Shown in pieces: positions 33,920 through 45,969 of a stretch of 64,000 nt of DNA; positions within the stretch are counted from its first letter, which is position 1, and the number at the start of each line of letters is the position of its first letter. The notes under the pieces are model-generated. The model ran no database searches, was not told where the DNA came from, and saw only the letters and a list, made by a program, of their open reading frames with translations. Both the position numbers and the translations under genes were made by a program. This DNA is from Homalodisca vitripennis (Eukaryota; Arthropoda; Insecta; Hemiptera; Cicadellidae): the NCBI RefSeq assembly GCF_021130785.1, contig NC_060211.1:26025001-26089000 (forward strand), read 5' to 3'.

Positions 33920-35038
33920 ATGGAATTGTCTGAAAGAGAACGAATTACTCTGTTGATGATGCGAGGGATATGGCGATCGTCAAAGATCTTATCGGGAAGT
34001 TTGTAATTTGTTTAATGACACTTTCCCAGAAAGGAATCCCATAAGTGTTTCAACAATATCAAAAACTATTGAGCGTTTTGAAATGACAGGGAGTGTACGT
34101 AATCGCCAAAGTCGGGTAGGATACAATCTGCAACAGATGAAGAACATGCACTAGATGTTTTGCAAACATTTATTGAAGACCCACATACATCGCTCAGAAA
34201 AGCTGCACAGCAACATGATATGCACCCTATGTCTGTGAGTAAGATTTTGAAAATTAATAAATACAAACCATTTAAAGTTCATTTAGTCCAACAGTTAAGT
34301 GAGGATGATTACGACAGAAGAGTTGAGTTTTGTGAACTTGTGATGCGCAAATGTGATGACAATAGAGATTTTCTGACCAACATACTATTTTCTGATGAGG
34401 TAACTTTTTTCCTAAATGGCAATGTTAACAGGCACAATTGCCGTTACTGGGCTAGTGAAAACCCACATTGGATTTACTGAGTCCCATTCACAGCAACCAC
34501 AAAAAACTGAACGTATGGTGTGGAATTTTAGGTAACAAAATTGTTGGACCCTTTTTCATCAATGGACATTTAAATGCCGAACTTTACTACCAATATGCTC
34601 CAAAATGAAAATAATCCCAGCTATTCAAATTGCATCAGGAGAATACTTTGATAATGTATGGTTTCAGCAGGATGGTGCTCCACCCCATTATGGGAGACAG
34701 GTAAGAGAGTATTTGGATTTAAGGTTTCCTCATAAATGGATTGGCCGAAGAAGAGAAATCGAATGGCCTCCAAGATCTCCGGATTTGTCACCAATCGATT
34801 ATTTCCTATGGGGTCATTTAAAATCCAATGTTTTATAGAAGAAAGCCTCATAATTTGGAAGACCTAAGAAACAGGATTATAGAAGGAGATTGCTTTGATA
34901 ACTGAAGAAATGTTAGGCAAACTCTGTCGAATCATTTTACACAAGATTGGCTCATTGTCAAACCGTAGAAGGAACACAGTTCGAACAATTGCTTTGACAC
35001 CAAATGCAGGTAAAACGTTTGTTGTAAGACTTTTCTAA
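33920..35038 (+). pseudogene. Mariner-type DDE transposase, disabled by frameshifts
   Basis: The start at 33920 reads MELSERERITLLMMRG, then shifts frame to a helix-turn-helix segment ending in ISKTIERFEMTGSVRNR. After another shift, 34160-34480 has a second HTH (LRKAAQQHDMHPMSVSKIL) and LFSDEVTFFLNG with the first catalytic Asp, ending at a stop after ASENPHWIY where related enzymes continue. 34605-34838 has WFQQDGAPPH with the second Asp and SPDLSPIDYFLWGHLKS with the third. By my count 41 residues lie between the second and third Asp. At least three frame changes make it inactive. C-terminal frame fragments run to about 35038. Confidence 0.88.
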
Positions 35039-35097
35039 CAGCATACATTTATTTTTTATTTGTAAATAAGAAATCAATAACATAAGTATTTCCATAA

Positions 35098-35555
35098 TTG
35101 TACTGTAATAAAAACTGGCAAATTTGTGCTAATAGAACAAACTTAAAATGAAATTTTTGTTTTATTTAATTGAACATTTAAAAAAAATGCTAAAAAATTA
35201 GTGTAACACATTTTGTGGCAAGAACCATGTTAAAATTACATTGTTGAACATCAGTAAATTTTCAATACTAAAAAATGCTCTATTTTCTGATAGAATAATT
35301 CCTTTGAGATGCGGTTTGTGGCATTCAATTCAGTAAGCTATTACCTTTTAAAATTATGTATCACAAGGTATAGGCTTCCATTAAGAATATTCACGATACC
35401 CTCGGCAGGACGTCCCCCGTTGGGTGTGACATAACAAAACATTGTTCCAAAAAGTAGATGCCCAATCTCTATCACGATTGTAAGAGGTTTCAAATTTATA
35501 TTTAAATTATTAAAGGATATATTTGGGTGTTTCCAGACATAATATACACCCTGTA
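35098..35555 (-). repeat. Right terminal inverted repeat of the mariner-type element
   Basis: Inverse of 33162-33617. Ends CCCTGTA, then the duplicated TA. Confidence 0.9.
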
Positions 35556-35559
35556 TAAT

Positions 35560-37180
35560 CAATATTACTTAACTAGCAGATACAATAATTTTATATGAAT
35601 TATAATAAACCGCTTTACAATAGTTGTTAAAAATTATAAATTTTAAAATTACGTTTGCTTTCAACAAATTTCTGGGTTTGTATTAATAATAAATCATTAT
35701 CACATTTTGTATTTTGGGAACAACACGGAGATTACCATGAAGGTCAGAAGGCAAGAAAGGTCTGTTGTTGGATCTTTCATTACTGAAGGATAGTGCGATA
35801 CTACAGATTTTTTTATCCCGATTTAGATGTATTTATTTTATATCAATTTTATACTTGACTGTATACGAAATTTTAAATTTCAATTTGACTTGTTCCATTC
35901 AAGATTTTGGATCTCTGATACCATGTTCAATAAAAATCCAAGACATGAGAGACGTGAGACCAAGGCATGTTTTCTAGCAAGTAAAGATCGTGTATGTGCA
36001 GTTTAACTGATCAGTTACAACCAAATTAGAATATTAAAGCTTTTTTGGTTGTACATCTTTTCCAACACTATTAAAAATTAAGGTTTATGCTCACTGTATT
36101 GTATTTTACAGCAGATTTCAAAATTAACCTACTACAGTTTTTCCCATGAAATTTGTCGTCAACATTCCATCCAGTTATTGATATCAACTTACTAGCACAA
36201 ATTTTTAGTTTTATTCAGTTGGAGGACTGTAATGGTTTGAATAATTTAATGCTGTGTAGCATTCAGAGTGTTATAAGAATATTCAGTTTTCATAGTCAAA
36301 CGCCATAAACGTTCATCTGGTAGATATTTTACATAAATCAAGTGGTTTACCAAAAAAGTAATGATTTATTACAAAGTTATCGAAATTTTGACTCATTATA
36401 CCAATATCGTAACAAATATATATTTAAAAATATACTTTAAGAGACTATAGTGAAATTACCTTGGTTTTATTCCATTATAATAATGTGAGCATCATCCACA
36501 TTTATGCCCTTATTTTGTATCGTAGCGTTATTTAATATGTCTCATTTTAAAGATATAACTAACAAGTGTTCAAAAGCTGTTATTAGTTTATTCTAAAATT
36601 GTTTACCTTTAAAGCTTTTAAATTCCATAGTTCAAAAACAGTTTTAGTTTCTAATTAACCTTTAAACAAATCGTAAAAGTAAAAAGCGCTTGTTTGCGCA
36701 TTAACTGTACCTTTAACCCATAATTATATAACTAAAAACAAGGACTTAAAAGTTCATAAGGTTTAAAATAGTTCTTAAGAGGTTACTTCTAAGATGTCCA
36801 TCAATAAGAAATCTTAGACATCTTTTTCGTCTGGTATAAAATAAGACATCTTTACTTTACTTTTTTTACTTTTAATAAGGACATATTATACTCTTTAGAC
36901 TTAATTCTAGGTCCAAGTAAGTTCTTTATGCAAAATGTTTATATGAAAATTCTTACAAAAAGGACACAAATACAATATTAATTGTATTATTAATGAGAAT
37001 CCCTCTTAGTCACAGATCACTGAAAGAGTGAACATTTAAGAATTTTGTCTTTACAGAAGATTAAAGAAAGCTTTGTACCTTATCTAAATATTTATTGTGG
37101 GTCTTTTAATGTAATAATTAACACACGAACATTGTTTTACTGTACTACTTCTAATATTCAGAACAAAAGTAAGATAGTGA
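35560..37180. other. AT-rich part of copy A
   Basis: Collinear with 51070-53580 of copy B minus the B-only insertion. About 70 bp at 36797-36870 (flanked by AATAAG direct repeats) is absent from B, consistent with a microhomology deletion. No gene was seen. A 70-codon frame at 35765 is not preserved in B. Confidence 0.4.
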
Positions 37181-37184
37181 AGTG

Positions 37185-37500
37185 ATTATAGAATGTTCCC
37201 AATCGCCGAACACGGCCCCAAGAACTTTTCAAGGTATTCAGACGAGGGGTGACTCCCACAAACGAGCGCCGAGTAGCTGTCGGTCCAGACTCGCGGGCGT
37301 CAATAAATGGGGACTGCCCGATAACCATTCCATTCCCCGGGATTGGCCCGTCTCATGTTTTATTTCCAAGAATGGCTCTTGTTGTTCACTCGTAAAGTCC
37401 ATCTGGAACCACTTTATCGTCCTTCCGCTGATAGCATTAAATGTAGGATTCCTCTTTTGTGTACTCGGCCTGACTTGGTTCTTTAGGTAGTCTTTAGTAC
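37185..37500 (+). promoter_or_regulatory. Duplicate-conserved island 1, copy A
   Basis: GC-rich 300-bp block (CCGAACACGGCCCCAAG, GAGCGCCGAGTAGCTGTCGG, CCATTCCCCGGGATTGGCCC) nearly identical to 53590-53903 while flanks differ more. Copy A has a 102-codon frame, but copy B has one G fewer in the GGGG run at about 37309, which shifts it. That argues against coding and for conserved non-coding DNA, possibly an enhancer. Confidence 0.45.
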
Positions 37501-37509
37501 AGTACTGTA

Positions 37510-39210
37510 TATAAGTATAGCATTCGTCCTAAATTTATTTTAAAAAGTTAATATGGAAATTAATAGTACTCAGTACCTGTCATATAATTAATTCTTATGT
37601 TTGGAGGAGATATATTTCAAATACCAGACATAGAGATGACCTCGCGTTTGCATAGAGGTCAATGCATCCGTACAGAGACAAAACTCAATAATCTCTTGTT
37701 GTCAGTGAATACTTTAATAAAATTTAAAATCTGTTGTATTGCTAAAATAAAATATTTCAGCTCCATACAGTTCTAAAGACATAGTTTAAATTATTTTTGT
37801 GTTTCATAAACAAAGCTAAATCTTTATTTCAACGTAGAATTGCATCAGTAAGATTTATACATTTTAGTGTTTTCTTTTTTGAATGTACAATTCATTTCAA
37901 TTTTAAACAGTTTTACAGATAAGGAAACTCATAGAGTGTTATGGTAAAGACCAATTTTTTCTAACTTAAAAATGCGTTTTTACTAATTATTAGCTAATTC
38001 TTTTGTTAATTGAGCTGTAAACATATGTTAGGAAATTTCCTCCCTGTTATCGTGATGATTTATATTCCATACCTAGGGCAGATCAGAAAATTGGTGGTTT
38101 CTGTTTGGAGAAACTTGCTTCTAGAATTATTTTTAGTTTTACAGGATAGAGTGTAGGAATTAGGTACCAAAGAATTATCACTAAATTCAGAGTATCTCGA
38201 TGATTTCTCCGTATAAGGAGTTGATAACCAGAGGAATTCCTGTTGAATTCCTTTAAATACTGGCAATATAGGTTTTTATGTATAACAATTTTCTAATTGC
38301 CTTTGAATATAATTTATTCAAATATTTAATAGTGTGTACATTAGGGCCTATTTATAAATCCCTTTTTAACACTCAAAAGGGATGCTCTCTTTCCCTGTCT
38401 ATGAATCAGAATGTTTAAATTATCAGTAGAGTAAACAAACCAAAACATTAGAAACTGTGTTGTTTTGCTTACAATTATATTTATATATTTCATAAAACTA
38501 CACTTTAATTTGTCAAACTCACCAAATATAAAATCCGAGATTAGGTGCTAGATTGGCGAGAGCTTACCATTCTCAACTTAACTTAAATTGTGCCAAACTA
38601 GGAGTATTGACATTTTACTGCTATGGTACAGTGTTACACATCACTTTAAAAACGAAGAAACATTAAAATACCTTTTAAAAAATTCTTATACAGCTAAATT
38701 ATACAAAAATATACACTTCTTAGTGTTTTTAAGCGATGTGAAAGCTTTCAATAACACAATTAAACATTATAAAATATGTTTTGCTTAAACATTATGAAAA
38801 CTTGAAACTAATAGGAGCCTGGTGTACTAGCTGCCACCTTCACTTTAACTTCATAAGGATAATGTTAAATTTTAAACCATTTAAGGACCTTATCTTATCA
38901 GTTGATGAACTAGGGAAGATATTTTATTTTTAATATAATAATAACGAGCGTCCAAGCACCTTTTGGATATTTTTCTATTCATGAAAAATGCCAAACGACA
39001 AAAACGAAAAAGTAAAAAAGTAGGTTTTTTTTAATTAAAAGGAGTTTTGATGTATTCTAGTAATATTTGTAAACACTAAACTCCTTCTATAAACATTCTT
39101 ACAGGGGAAACCCCAAAGTAGTCCATTAAAGCATGCTAATTTAACTTTATTGACTACTGTTATCTTTGAGATCTAGAAATTCAACACAAATTACCGAAAG
39201 TTACCCCGTA
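37510..39210. other. AT-rich part of copy A
   Basis: Collinear with 53910-55950 of copy B. No exon or RNA gene was recognised. Confidence 0.4.
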
Positions 39211-39214
39211 TGAG

Positions 39215-39560
39215 CTTATCTTATAGTGTCCAGTTTAACAAATCAACAACAGAATGGCCGAATCGAGCGATTATTTACCGAACTTGCCGAAGAAGATGAT
39301 GTGTGAGGTAAACCGGCCTGGCCGATGAGCGGATCTCATTTCCTGAACAAATGGCTCTCAATCCACGCGTCCCACTCCTCTTGATTGAATATTTGTCATG
39401 TCCTTGTTTGTCTTGAGCTGATTGCTGATAGTGTGTTCCCAAATCAAGGTACGAATAGAATTGTAGTTCTTTAATCAGATGTCTGATTTCGTCTTTACAC
39501 TAGCTCGTTTGTTGTTAAAAGATAAAGCCAAATTATAATAACAAGTGGGGTAAGGTGGGG
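39215..39560 (+). promoter_or_regulatory. Duplicate-conserved island 2, copy A
   Basis: Some 340 bp that are essentially identical to 55960-56305 (one C/G difference at about 39449 was noticed) within a region that otherwise shows scattered changes. It includes the candidate first exon at 39254. Much of the island is outside any frame, so regulatory constraint, an exon, or both are possible. Confidence 0.4.
39254..39307 (+). CDS. Candidate 18-codon first coding exon, copy A
   Basis: ATG with a favourable context (A at -3, G at +4) opens a frame reading MAESSDYLPNLPKKMMCE, followed immediately by GAG|GTAAAC, a good splice donor. The exon is 54 nt and ends in phase 0, compatible with the phase-0 start of the PH exon at 45970. 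A normal Dok-7 PH start would need a further segment (basic GKV.YRDGKK-like) in between, which I did not find. So the link to that gene is speculative, and the ORF could be chance inside a conserved non-coding island. Confidence 0.25.
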
Positions 39561-39564
39561 GAAT

Positions 39565-40605
39565 TGGGAGGTAAGTTTCACAAATTTATCTGGTTTCTCT
39601 CCCTTTCTTATGATTATTGCTAGATGTCTACTTCACCAATTGCATAGTGCAAAAAGCAATATTTTTACTGGTTTAAAATATTTCTTAGTGAACTTTTTAA
39701 TTTACTTTTAATTAAATGTGTATTAACTTCCGATTACCCCTACGGGAGGTAATTGGGTGGCAAGTGAAAAATCCTTAAACACTCAATAATAACTATTGTG
39801 GGATTTTGGGTGGTAGAAAGAGAAAGTAAAAAGTAACTGTTTAGTGAATTTTATTACTGACAAAAATTTTTCATCCAAATATTGATGTAAAAAAGTACCT
39901 ATTATAAATTTGACACATTATCTTAACTCTTCAAACTAATACTGAATCTTATTACCTAGAGAGTTTAAATTCATAACACAAAGAGTAAACTAACACTGGT
40001 AAAAAAATATAAAACCTAAACATATTTGTGGCAAAAGTATAAATAATGGTCACAAAACATTATAAATTTAGGAGAGATTTTGGCCCTTTACATTTCATTT
40101 GGCTGCCAAAAATATTTTGAGCTATTGTTTTACTAAATAAAGCATTAGGCATGTTTTTCAATTTGTTTTTTTTTATTTGATTTTTAAGAAAAGTAGTTCC
40201 ACGTTACTAAATATTACAATAATTTTTTTTTTGTTGAAATTGAGATAACACTTTCGGATTCATGAAATTACAACGGTCTCTAAGACTACTCCCCTCCTTT
40301 AAATTTTTAATTCTACAAAGCTGAAATAAAACTGGCACATTCTAGAATAGTTTAGCTTTCAAATCTTACAATTATAGCTGAGATAAAGTTATAAATTTGA
40401 GAAATAAAAATAAAATAAAATTTTATCCGATTCCCCCCTCTTACCTTGACTATGGTGATATTTGCCTGGGATATTGATATTTGTTGGTGATATCAGCATG
40501 GTGCTGCTTACCGTGCACGTCAGCACGCTGATCTGTGTGAGGTCTTATCAAGTAGAATGCTGGTAAGAATCGATACAGAACAAGGTCGATGGTACTGATA
40601 AGAAG
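39565..40605. other. AT-rich part of copy A
   Basis: Contains the inverted short motif TTACCCCTACGGGAGGTAA near 39735. Otherwise featureless and collinear with B. Confidence 0.4.
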
Positions 40606-40608
40606 TGC

Positions 40609-40690
40609 TACGGCCACAAAGAGGATTTGAACCTGCGCTATCTCTAACTCAGATTTAAAGTGTCTGACCGTTTGGCCAGCGACACTCCGT
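40609..40690 (-). mobile_element. tRNA-like SINE head, copy A
   Basis: On the minus strand, TGGCCAAACGGTC fits a Pol III A box and AGGTTCAAATCCT fits a B box (40623-40634), spaced as in a long-arm tRNA (Leu or Ser type). The acceptor stem does not close, so it is tRNA-derived rather than a functional tRNA. The same sequence is at 57400-57480 with a 2-bp insertion. Confidence 0.5.
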
Positions 40691-40694
40691 TAAA

Positions 40695-41935
40695 GTAATA
40701 CGATCACCGTTATTGGTGATAAATCAATATCAAAAATATTGGTTATATTTCTTCAATACTAATATTAGCGTTAATTGTAATAATAGTTAGATGTGGCGTT
40801 TTGATTTGTCTTGAATAATTGATTATTTATTTGTAATATTAGCGTTAATTAACTGTAGTTACATGTGGTGGTCGTATTTGCTTTGGATATTGATTGTCCG
40901 TAGGTGATATTAACATTAATTATAACTTTAATTATAAGTAATGACATTTTCTTGTACATTCATTGTATATTGGTGATATAAACGTCCATATTGGCTGTAA
41001 TAATAGTTTAACGTTTCACTTGGATTTTGATTATACACTGACGAAACTTATATTATTATTATTATGGTTATTAATAACAATAATAATTATTATAAATATT
41101 ATAGTTATTTATAATTATATTATTATAAATAATATTATTTTTTATAGTATTATTATATATTATCAAATGTGGTGATATTTTTCTAAAAAGAAATAAATTG
41201 GTTCGTTAACAGTAGAGAAAAGAGTCCAATCGTTTATCTAAAGCTGAGAAGCTACTGAGTAGCAATACTAAAAATCTAATAGAGTTTTGTGCTTTTTTGG
41301 ACACGATACTGGACACGAATTCTACATCAACACTCTTTGTATGTCTCTTCGGGTATGTAGATAGGACTATTCTAACGACTATATGTTAAATTTAACAAAA
41401 ATTTACAAAAATCTCGTCATTCAGATAAGGTTTGTTAGTAATCCACGATCTGCAGCCTAGTACCACTGTATGGAGTTTGTTTGGAAAACTTCATTCACTT
41501 AAGCTCATGTGAATATCTCGAGGTATCCATAGATTAATTTGATATCCAGATAAGAGAGACCTTGTATTATACAACAGTGTGGATGAAAAGGCGTATATGA
41601 TTTCAAGGGTATAAATCACTCAATGAAATTTAATTGTCCTGTAGAGTTACAAACGTCTCCCCCCACTTTCCAGTTGCAGATAATAATTTTACGTACTATG
41701 GATGATAAGGAACTTCTCACCTTTCAAGCGAAAGGACCTGTTAAGGATCGGTCCTAGGTCTTTGGTTAATCTCAGGATCAACATGGGTTGCTCATTTGCT
41801 AACAAGAAGCCAACTTATGTAGGTGTTTATAATTTATGATTATTTAATATCATTGAAATATCATTCACATAGTACTAACGTGATGAAAACACCGCACATA
41901 AAATAGACTGTCTATACATGGATTGGGAAGATTAC
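40695..41935. other. AT-rich part of copy A, with an (ATT)-rich expansion
   Basis: 41055-41165 is a TTATTA/ATAATA-rich tract largely missing from copy B at 57840. The remainder is collinear with B. Confidence 0.5.
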
Positions 41936-44032
41936 GAGTTTTGTATCGAGCGAGTTAGATGCAAGGTTGTGTTCAAGGTACGTGATCAGAAGATTGAGCG
42001 AATCCTGCGCGGAGAATTTTGTATCGAGCGAGTTAGATGCAAGGTTGTGTTCAAGGTACGTGATCAGTAGATTGAGCGAATCCTGCGCGGAGAATTTTGT
42101 ATCGAGCGAGTTAGATGCAAGGTTGTGTTCAAGGTACGTGATCAGTAGATTGAGCGAATCCTGCGTGGAGAATTTTGTATCGAGCGAGTTAGATGCAAGG
42201 TTGTGTTCAAGGTACGTGATCAGAAGATTGAGCGAATCCTGCGCGGAGAATTTTGTATCGAGCGAGTTAGATGCAAGGTTGTGTTCAAGGTACGTGATCA
42301 GTAGATTGAGCGAATCCTGCGCGGAGAATTTTGTATCGAGCGAGTTAGATGCAAGGTTGTGTTCAAGGTACGTGATCAGTAGATTGAGCGAATCCTGCGC
42401 GGAGAATTTTGTATCGAGCGAGTTAGATGCAAGGTTGTGTTCAAGGTACGTGATCAGTAGATTGAGCGAATCCTGCGCGGAGAATTTTGTATCGAGCGAG
42501 TTAGATGCAAGGTTGTGTTCAAGGTACGTGATCAGTAGATTGAGCGAATCCTGCGCGGAGAATTTTGTATCGAGCGAGTTAGATGCAAGGTTGTGTTCAA
42601 GGTACGTGATCAGTAGATTGAGCGAATCCTGCGCGGAGAATTTTGTATCGAGCGAGTTAGATGCAAGGTTGTGTTCAAGGTACGTGATCAGTAGATTGAG
42701 CGAATCCTGCGCGGAGAATTTTGTATCGAGCGAGTTAGATGCAAGGTTGTGTTCAAGGTACGTGATCAGTAGATTGAGCGAATCCTGCGCGGAGAATTTT
42801 GTATCGAGCGAGTTAGATGCAAGGTTGTGTTCAAGGTACGTGATCAGTAGATTGAGCGAATCCTGCGCGGAGAATTTTGTATCGAGCGAGTTAGATGCAA
42901 GGTTGTGTTCAAGGTACGTGATCAGTAGATTGAGCGAATCCTGCGCGGAGAATTTTGTATCGAGCGAGTTAGATGCAAGGTTGTGTTCAAGGTACGTGAT
43001 CAGTAGATTGAGCGAATCCTGCGCGGAGAATTTTGTATCGAGCGAGTTAGATGCAAGGTTGTGTTCAAGGTACGTGATCAGTAGATTGAGCGAGTTAGAT
43101 GCAAGGTTGTGTTCAAGGTACTTGATCAGTAGATTGAGCGAATCCTGCGCGGAGAATTTTGTATCGAGCGAGTTAGATGCAAGGTTGTGTTCAAGGTACG
43201 TGATCAGTAGATTGGGCGAATCCTGCGCGGAGAATTTTGTATCGAGCGAGTTAGATGTAAGGTTGTGTTCACGGTACGTGATCAGTAGATTGAGCGAGTT
43301 AGATGCAAGGTTGTGTTCAAGGTACGTGATCAGTAGATTCAGCGAGTTAGATGCAAGGTTGTGTTCAAGGTACGTGATCAGTAGATTGAGCGAATCCTGC
43401 GCGGAGAATTTTGTATCGAGCGAGTTAGATGCAAGGTTGTGTTCAAGGTACGTGATCAGTAGATTGGGCGAATCCTGCGCGGAGAATTTTGTATCGAGCG
43501 AGTTAGATGCAAGGTTGTGTTCAAGGTACGTGATCAGTAGATTGGGCGAATCCTGCGCGGAGAATTTTGTATCGAGCGAGTTAGATGCAAGGTTGTGTTC
43601 AAGGTACGTGATCAGTAGATTGGGCGAATCCTGCGCGGAGAATTTTGTATCGAGCGAGTTAGATGCAAGGTTGTGTTCAAGGTACGTGATCAGTAGATTG
43701 GGCGAATCCTGCGCGGAGAATTTTGTATCGAGCGAGTTAGATGCAAGGTTGTGTTCAAGGTACGTGATCAGTAGATTGGGCGAATCCTGCGCGGAGAATT
43801 TTGTATCGAGCGAGTTAGATGCAAGGTTGTGTTCAAGGTACGTGATCAGTAGATTGAGCGAATCCTGCGCGGAGAATTTTGTATCGAGCGAGTTAGATGC
43901 AAGGTTGTGTTCAAGGTACGTGATCAGTAGATTGGGCGAATCCTGCGCGGAGAATTTTGTATCGAGCGAGTTAGATGCAAGGTTGTGTTCAAGGTACGTG
44001 ATCAGTAGATTGAGCGAATCCTGCGCGGAGAA
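41936..44032 (+). repeat. 78/48-bp minisatellite, expanded form (copy A)
   Basis: Unit of 78 bp = 48 bp (GAGCGAGTTAGATGCAAGGT to CAGTAGATT) plus 30 bp (GAGCGAATCCTGCGCGGAGA then ATTTTGTATC). From 41948 to 44012 I count 24 units of 78 bp and 4 of 48 bp. Variants cluster: CAGAAGATT in units 1 and 4, GATTGGGCGAA in many units after 43200. All lengths are multiples of three and the unit lacks stops on both strands. That alone creates 696- and 707-codon frames that begin and end at the array edges. Copy B has only six 48-bp units. Confidence 0.97.
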
Positions 44033-44039
44033 CACAAAG

Positions 44040-45410
44040 TTAACTCGTTACCTGTAATTAAACTCAACAAAGCCAATGGTAGTTAAATAAAGGGAATAGC
44101 TGTGAGACCTGAAACCGGATAAAGGCTCTAAAATAAGCAGAATTTTCTGTCCAGTTCCGAACTGCTGATTTAGTAAAACAACGATGGGTCTCAAATTAAT
44201 AACAGAGGCCATTTAGATCATCGATACATTATTTTAATTGACGCAAAAATGTTTATTTTCATATATTTTTTTAATGGATTTGCTGAATTCAATTCTGCTG
44301 AGAGAAGTAATTTCTCTATAAGAGACGTAACTACCATTATGATTGCTAAGTAACAATATTTATTCAATTTTAAGCTTAAAGTAGTCATAATCTGTAAATT
44401 CATATATTTGCTGTAATTTAAGACATTATTTTGAGCAATAACTAGACACTAAAAGTAGCACTAGTTTCAAAAGATTCGTTTATAGTATATCAATACTTTG
44501 GTAAAATAGTTTTTATTGATCCTAGACAACGTGTAAGAACATTAGGTAAGAACGTCAGGTACTTACTAAAAGGGCTGTTTGAATCTTTTTCTTATCTTGC
44601 ATTCCATCATTTAGTATCTAAGATTAGACCACCTGTTGAGGATAAAACAAGATTAGCATAAAAAGGTTACTTTTTCTTGTTTTAATAGATTATCTCTATT
44701 TTTATTTCATCCCAATTTGATCTACAACTTTGACAGAGAATTTAATTCAACTTTTAAAATCCATGAAATAAAAAATCCACTGTTATTTATAAAATGTATA
44801 TTAAATTTGTTGTGGATCGAGCAGCTAATAATCAGTTAGTTGTGTAATTTAATTGTAAAGTAATTTAAATTGTGCACTTTTACACAATTTAAATTACGTT
44901 TTGGTGTACCTTTATATCTATAGACATTTTATAGTCGAGTGTGTTTATTCTACAGCTAAACATAATTTAATAATAATTTTATTTTGGAAGAGCTGAGACT
45001 ATATATTACGACACTGTTGAGCTATAATAAGGTAACAAGACTTTGTTGGTATTTTTACATATTGATGTCACGAAACATTATGCGTTCTTAATGATCTATT
45101 AATATAGTAAACTTGCTTATCACTTTTGAAAAAAATGATTTTTAGTTATACTTTTTTATAATAACTTTAAATGTGGCTTGCATACAATGGAAAATTACTA
45201 ATAGGAAACATATTTTTCACAAATAATAATTGAGAAGATAAACTTAATCTTTAATCTTTCAATCGCCCTGGGTACAACGTTTTTAATTTAAAACATCCGA
45301 TCCAAAATAACGTAATTATTACGGTTTCTATAAACAGATCTTCCAGTGTGTTGCACATAAACGTAGCAGTATAAAAGTGTCTACCACAATAAGCACTTAA
45401 AGTAAGAAAC
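44040..45410. other. AT-rich part of copy A
   Basis: A perfect 15-bp stem with an 8-nt loop lies at 44860-44897 (GTAATTTAAATTGTG and CACAATTTAAATTAC). Copy B has a mutated left arm, so it is not conserved. No gene was seen. Confidence 0.5.
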
Positions 45411-45419
45411 ACGGCAGTT

Positions 45420-45620
45420 TGACGGAATGGTATCGACTGGATTGAATTTATTCATGAGATCGAGCCCGGGATCTCGGCTGCGTATGTTTCAAGCCTCCTT
45501 CGCGATCCCCCCTCGGACGGTATTTGTTTCTGTTGGCCTTGGAATATTTGCCTTTGACTGCAGCATTTTATTTGATGGGGAAATGTGGCTGGAATATTAT
45601 TGCTATCCTCTTAGGTTTAT
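45420..45620 (+). promoter_or_regulatory. Duplicate-conserved island 3, copy A
   Basis: About 190 bp identical to 60360-60550. A 79-codon frame (45427-45666) spans it: the first 61 codons are unchanged, but in the last 18 all four changes (R/S, Y/C, D/A, Y/N) alter the amino acid. That is not the pattern of a constrained protein. I therefore favour a non-coding element (GAGCCCGGGATCTCGGCTGC, GATCCCCCCTCGGACGG), while noting the frame. Confidence 0.4.
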
Positions 45621-45969
45621 GTACGTTTCTGATAGTATATTAACTTCGACGCGATATAAATCTTAACGCAATGTATAAATAAAATAATGATCTTTAATTT
45701 CGGAAATTAAAACATGTTCTTAGTACCTGTAAAATACTCATAGCTATGATAATGTGTCAAATTTTGTATTACAAGGTTTCTTGTAATAACATTGCTTACT
45801 GAACAATATTTTTATTTAAAACATTCAAATCTTTCAATTCTTCAAAGCATTCAAATCTTTACTAGAATTTGAATGCAAAATCACGTTTTACATTTCTAAA
45901 TAAGCATTGTAAAGTTATAAAGGTAATAAAATATTTATTATTAACATTTTCTAAATTAATATGTTTCAG

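Larger units (their letters stand above)
33162..35555 (+). mobile_element. Tc1/mariner-superfamily transposon with ~455-bp terminal inverted repeats
   Basis: The ends are TACAGGGTGTATATTATG and its inverse, flanked by TA on both sides. The inverted repeats run from 33162 to about 33617 and from about 35098 to 35555, near-identical. The interior encodes a broken transposase. Copy B lacks the element and shows the unoccupied site at 51064-51069, so insertion or excision happened after the copies separated. Long TIRs make the ends read as matching short ORFs on opposite strands. Confidence 0.93.

Noticed and set aside
37182..37490. 102-codon ORF as a gene
   Set aside because: The nearly identical copy at 53586 loses the frame through a single-base deletion in a G run.
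41912..44057. Two overlapping ORFs of 707 (minus) and 696 (plus) codons
   Set aside because: Both consist only of the 78/48-bp repeat, which lacks stops on both strands and is divisible by three. They begin and end at the array edges, and copy B has frame-breaking indels.
44860..44897. Perfect 15-bp stem-loop as an RNA gene
   Set aside because: AT-only-like stem, not kept in copy B. Most likely chance in AT-rich DNA.
45427..45666. 79-codon ORF present in both copies
   Set aside because: Differences between copies in the last 18 codons are all amino-acid changing and none silent. No splice or start support. Kept only as a conserved island.
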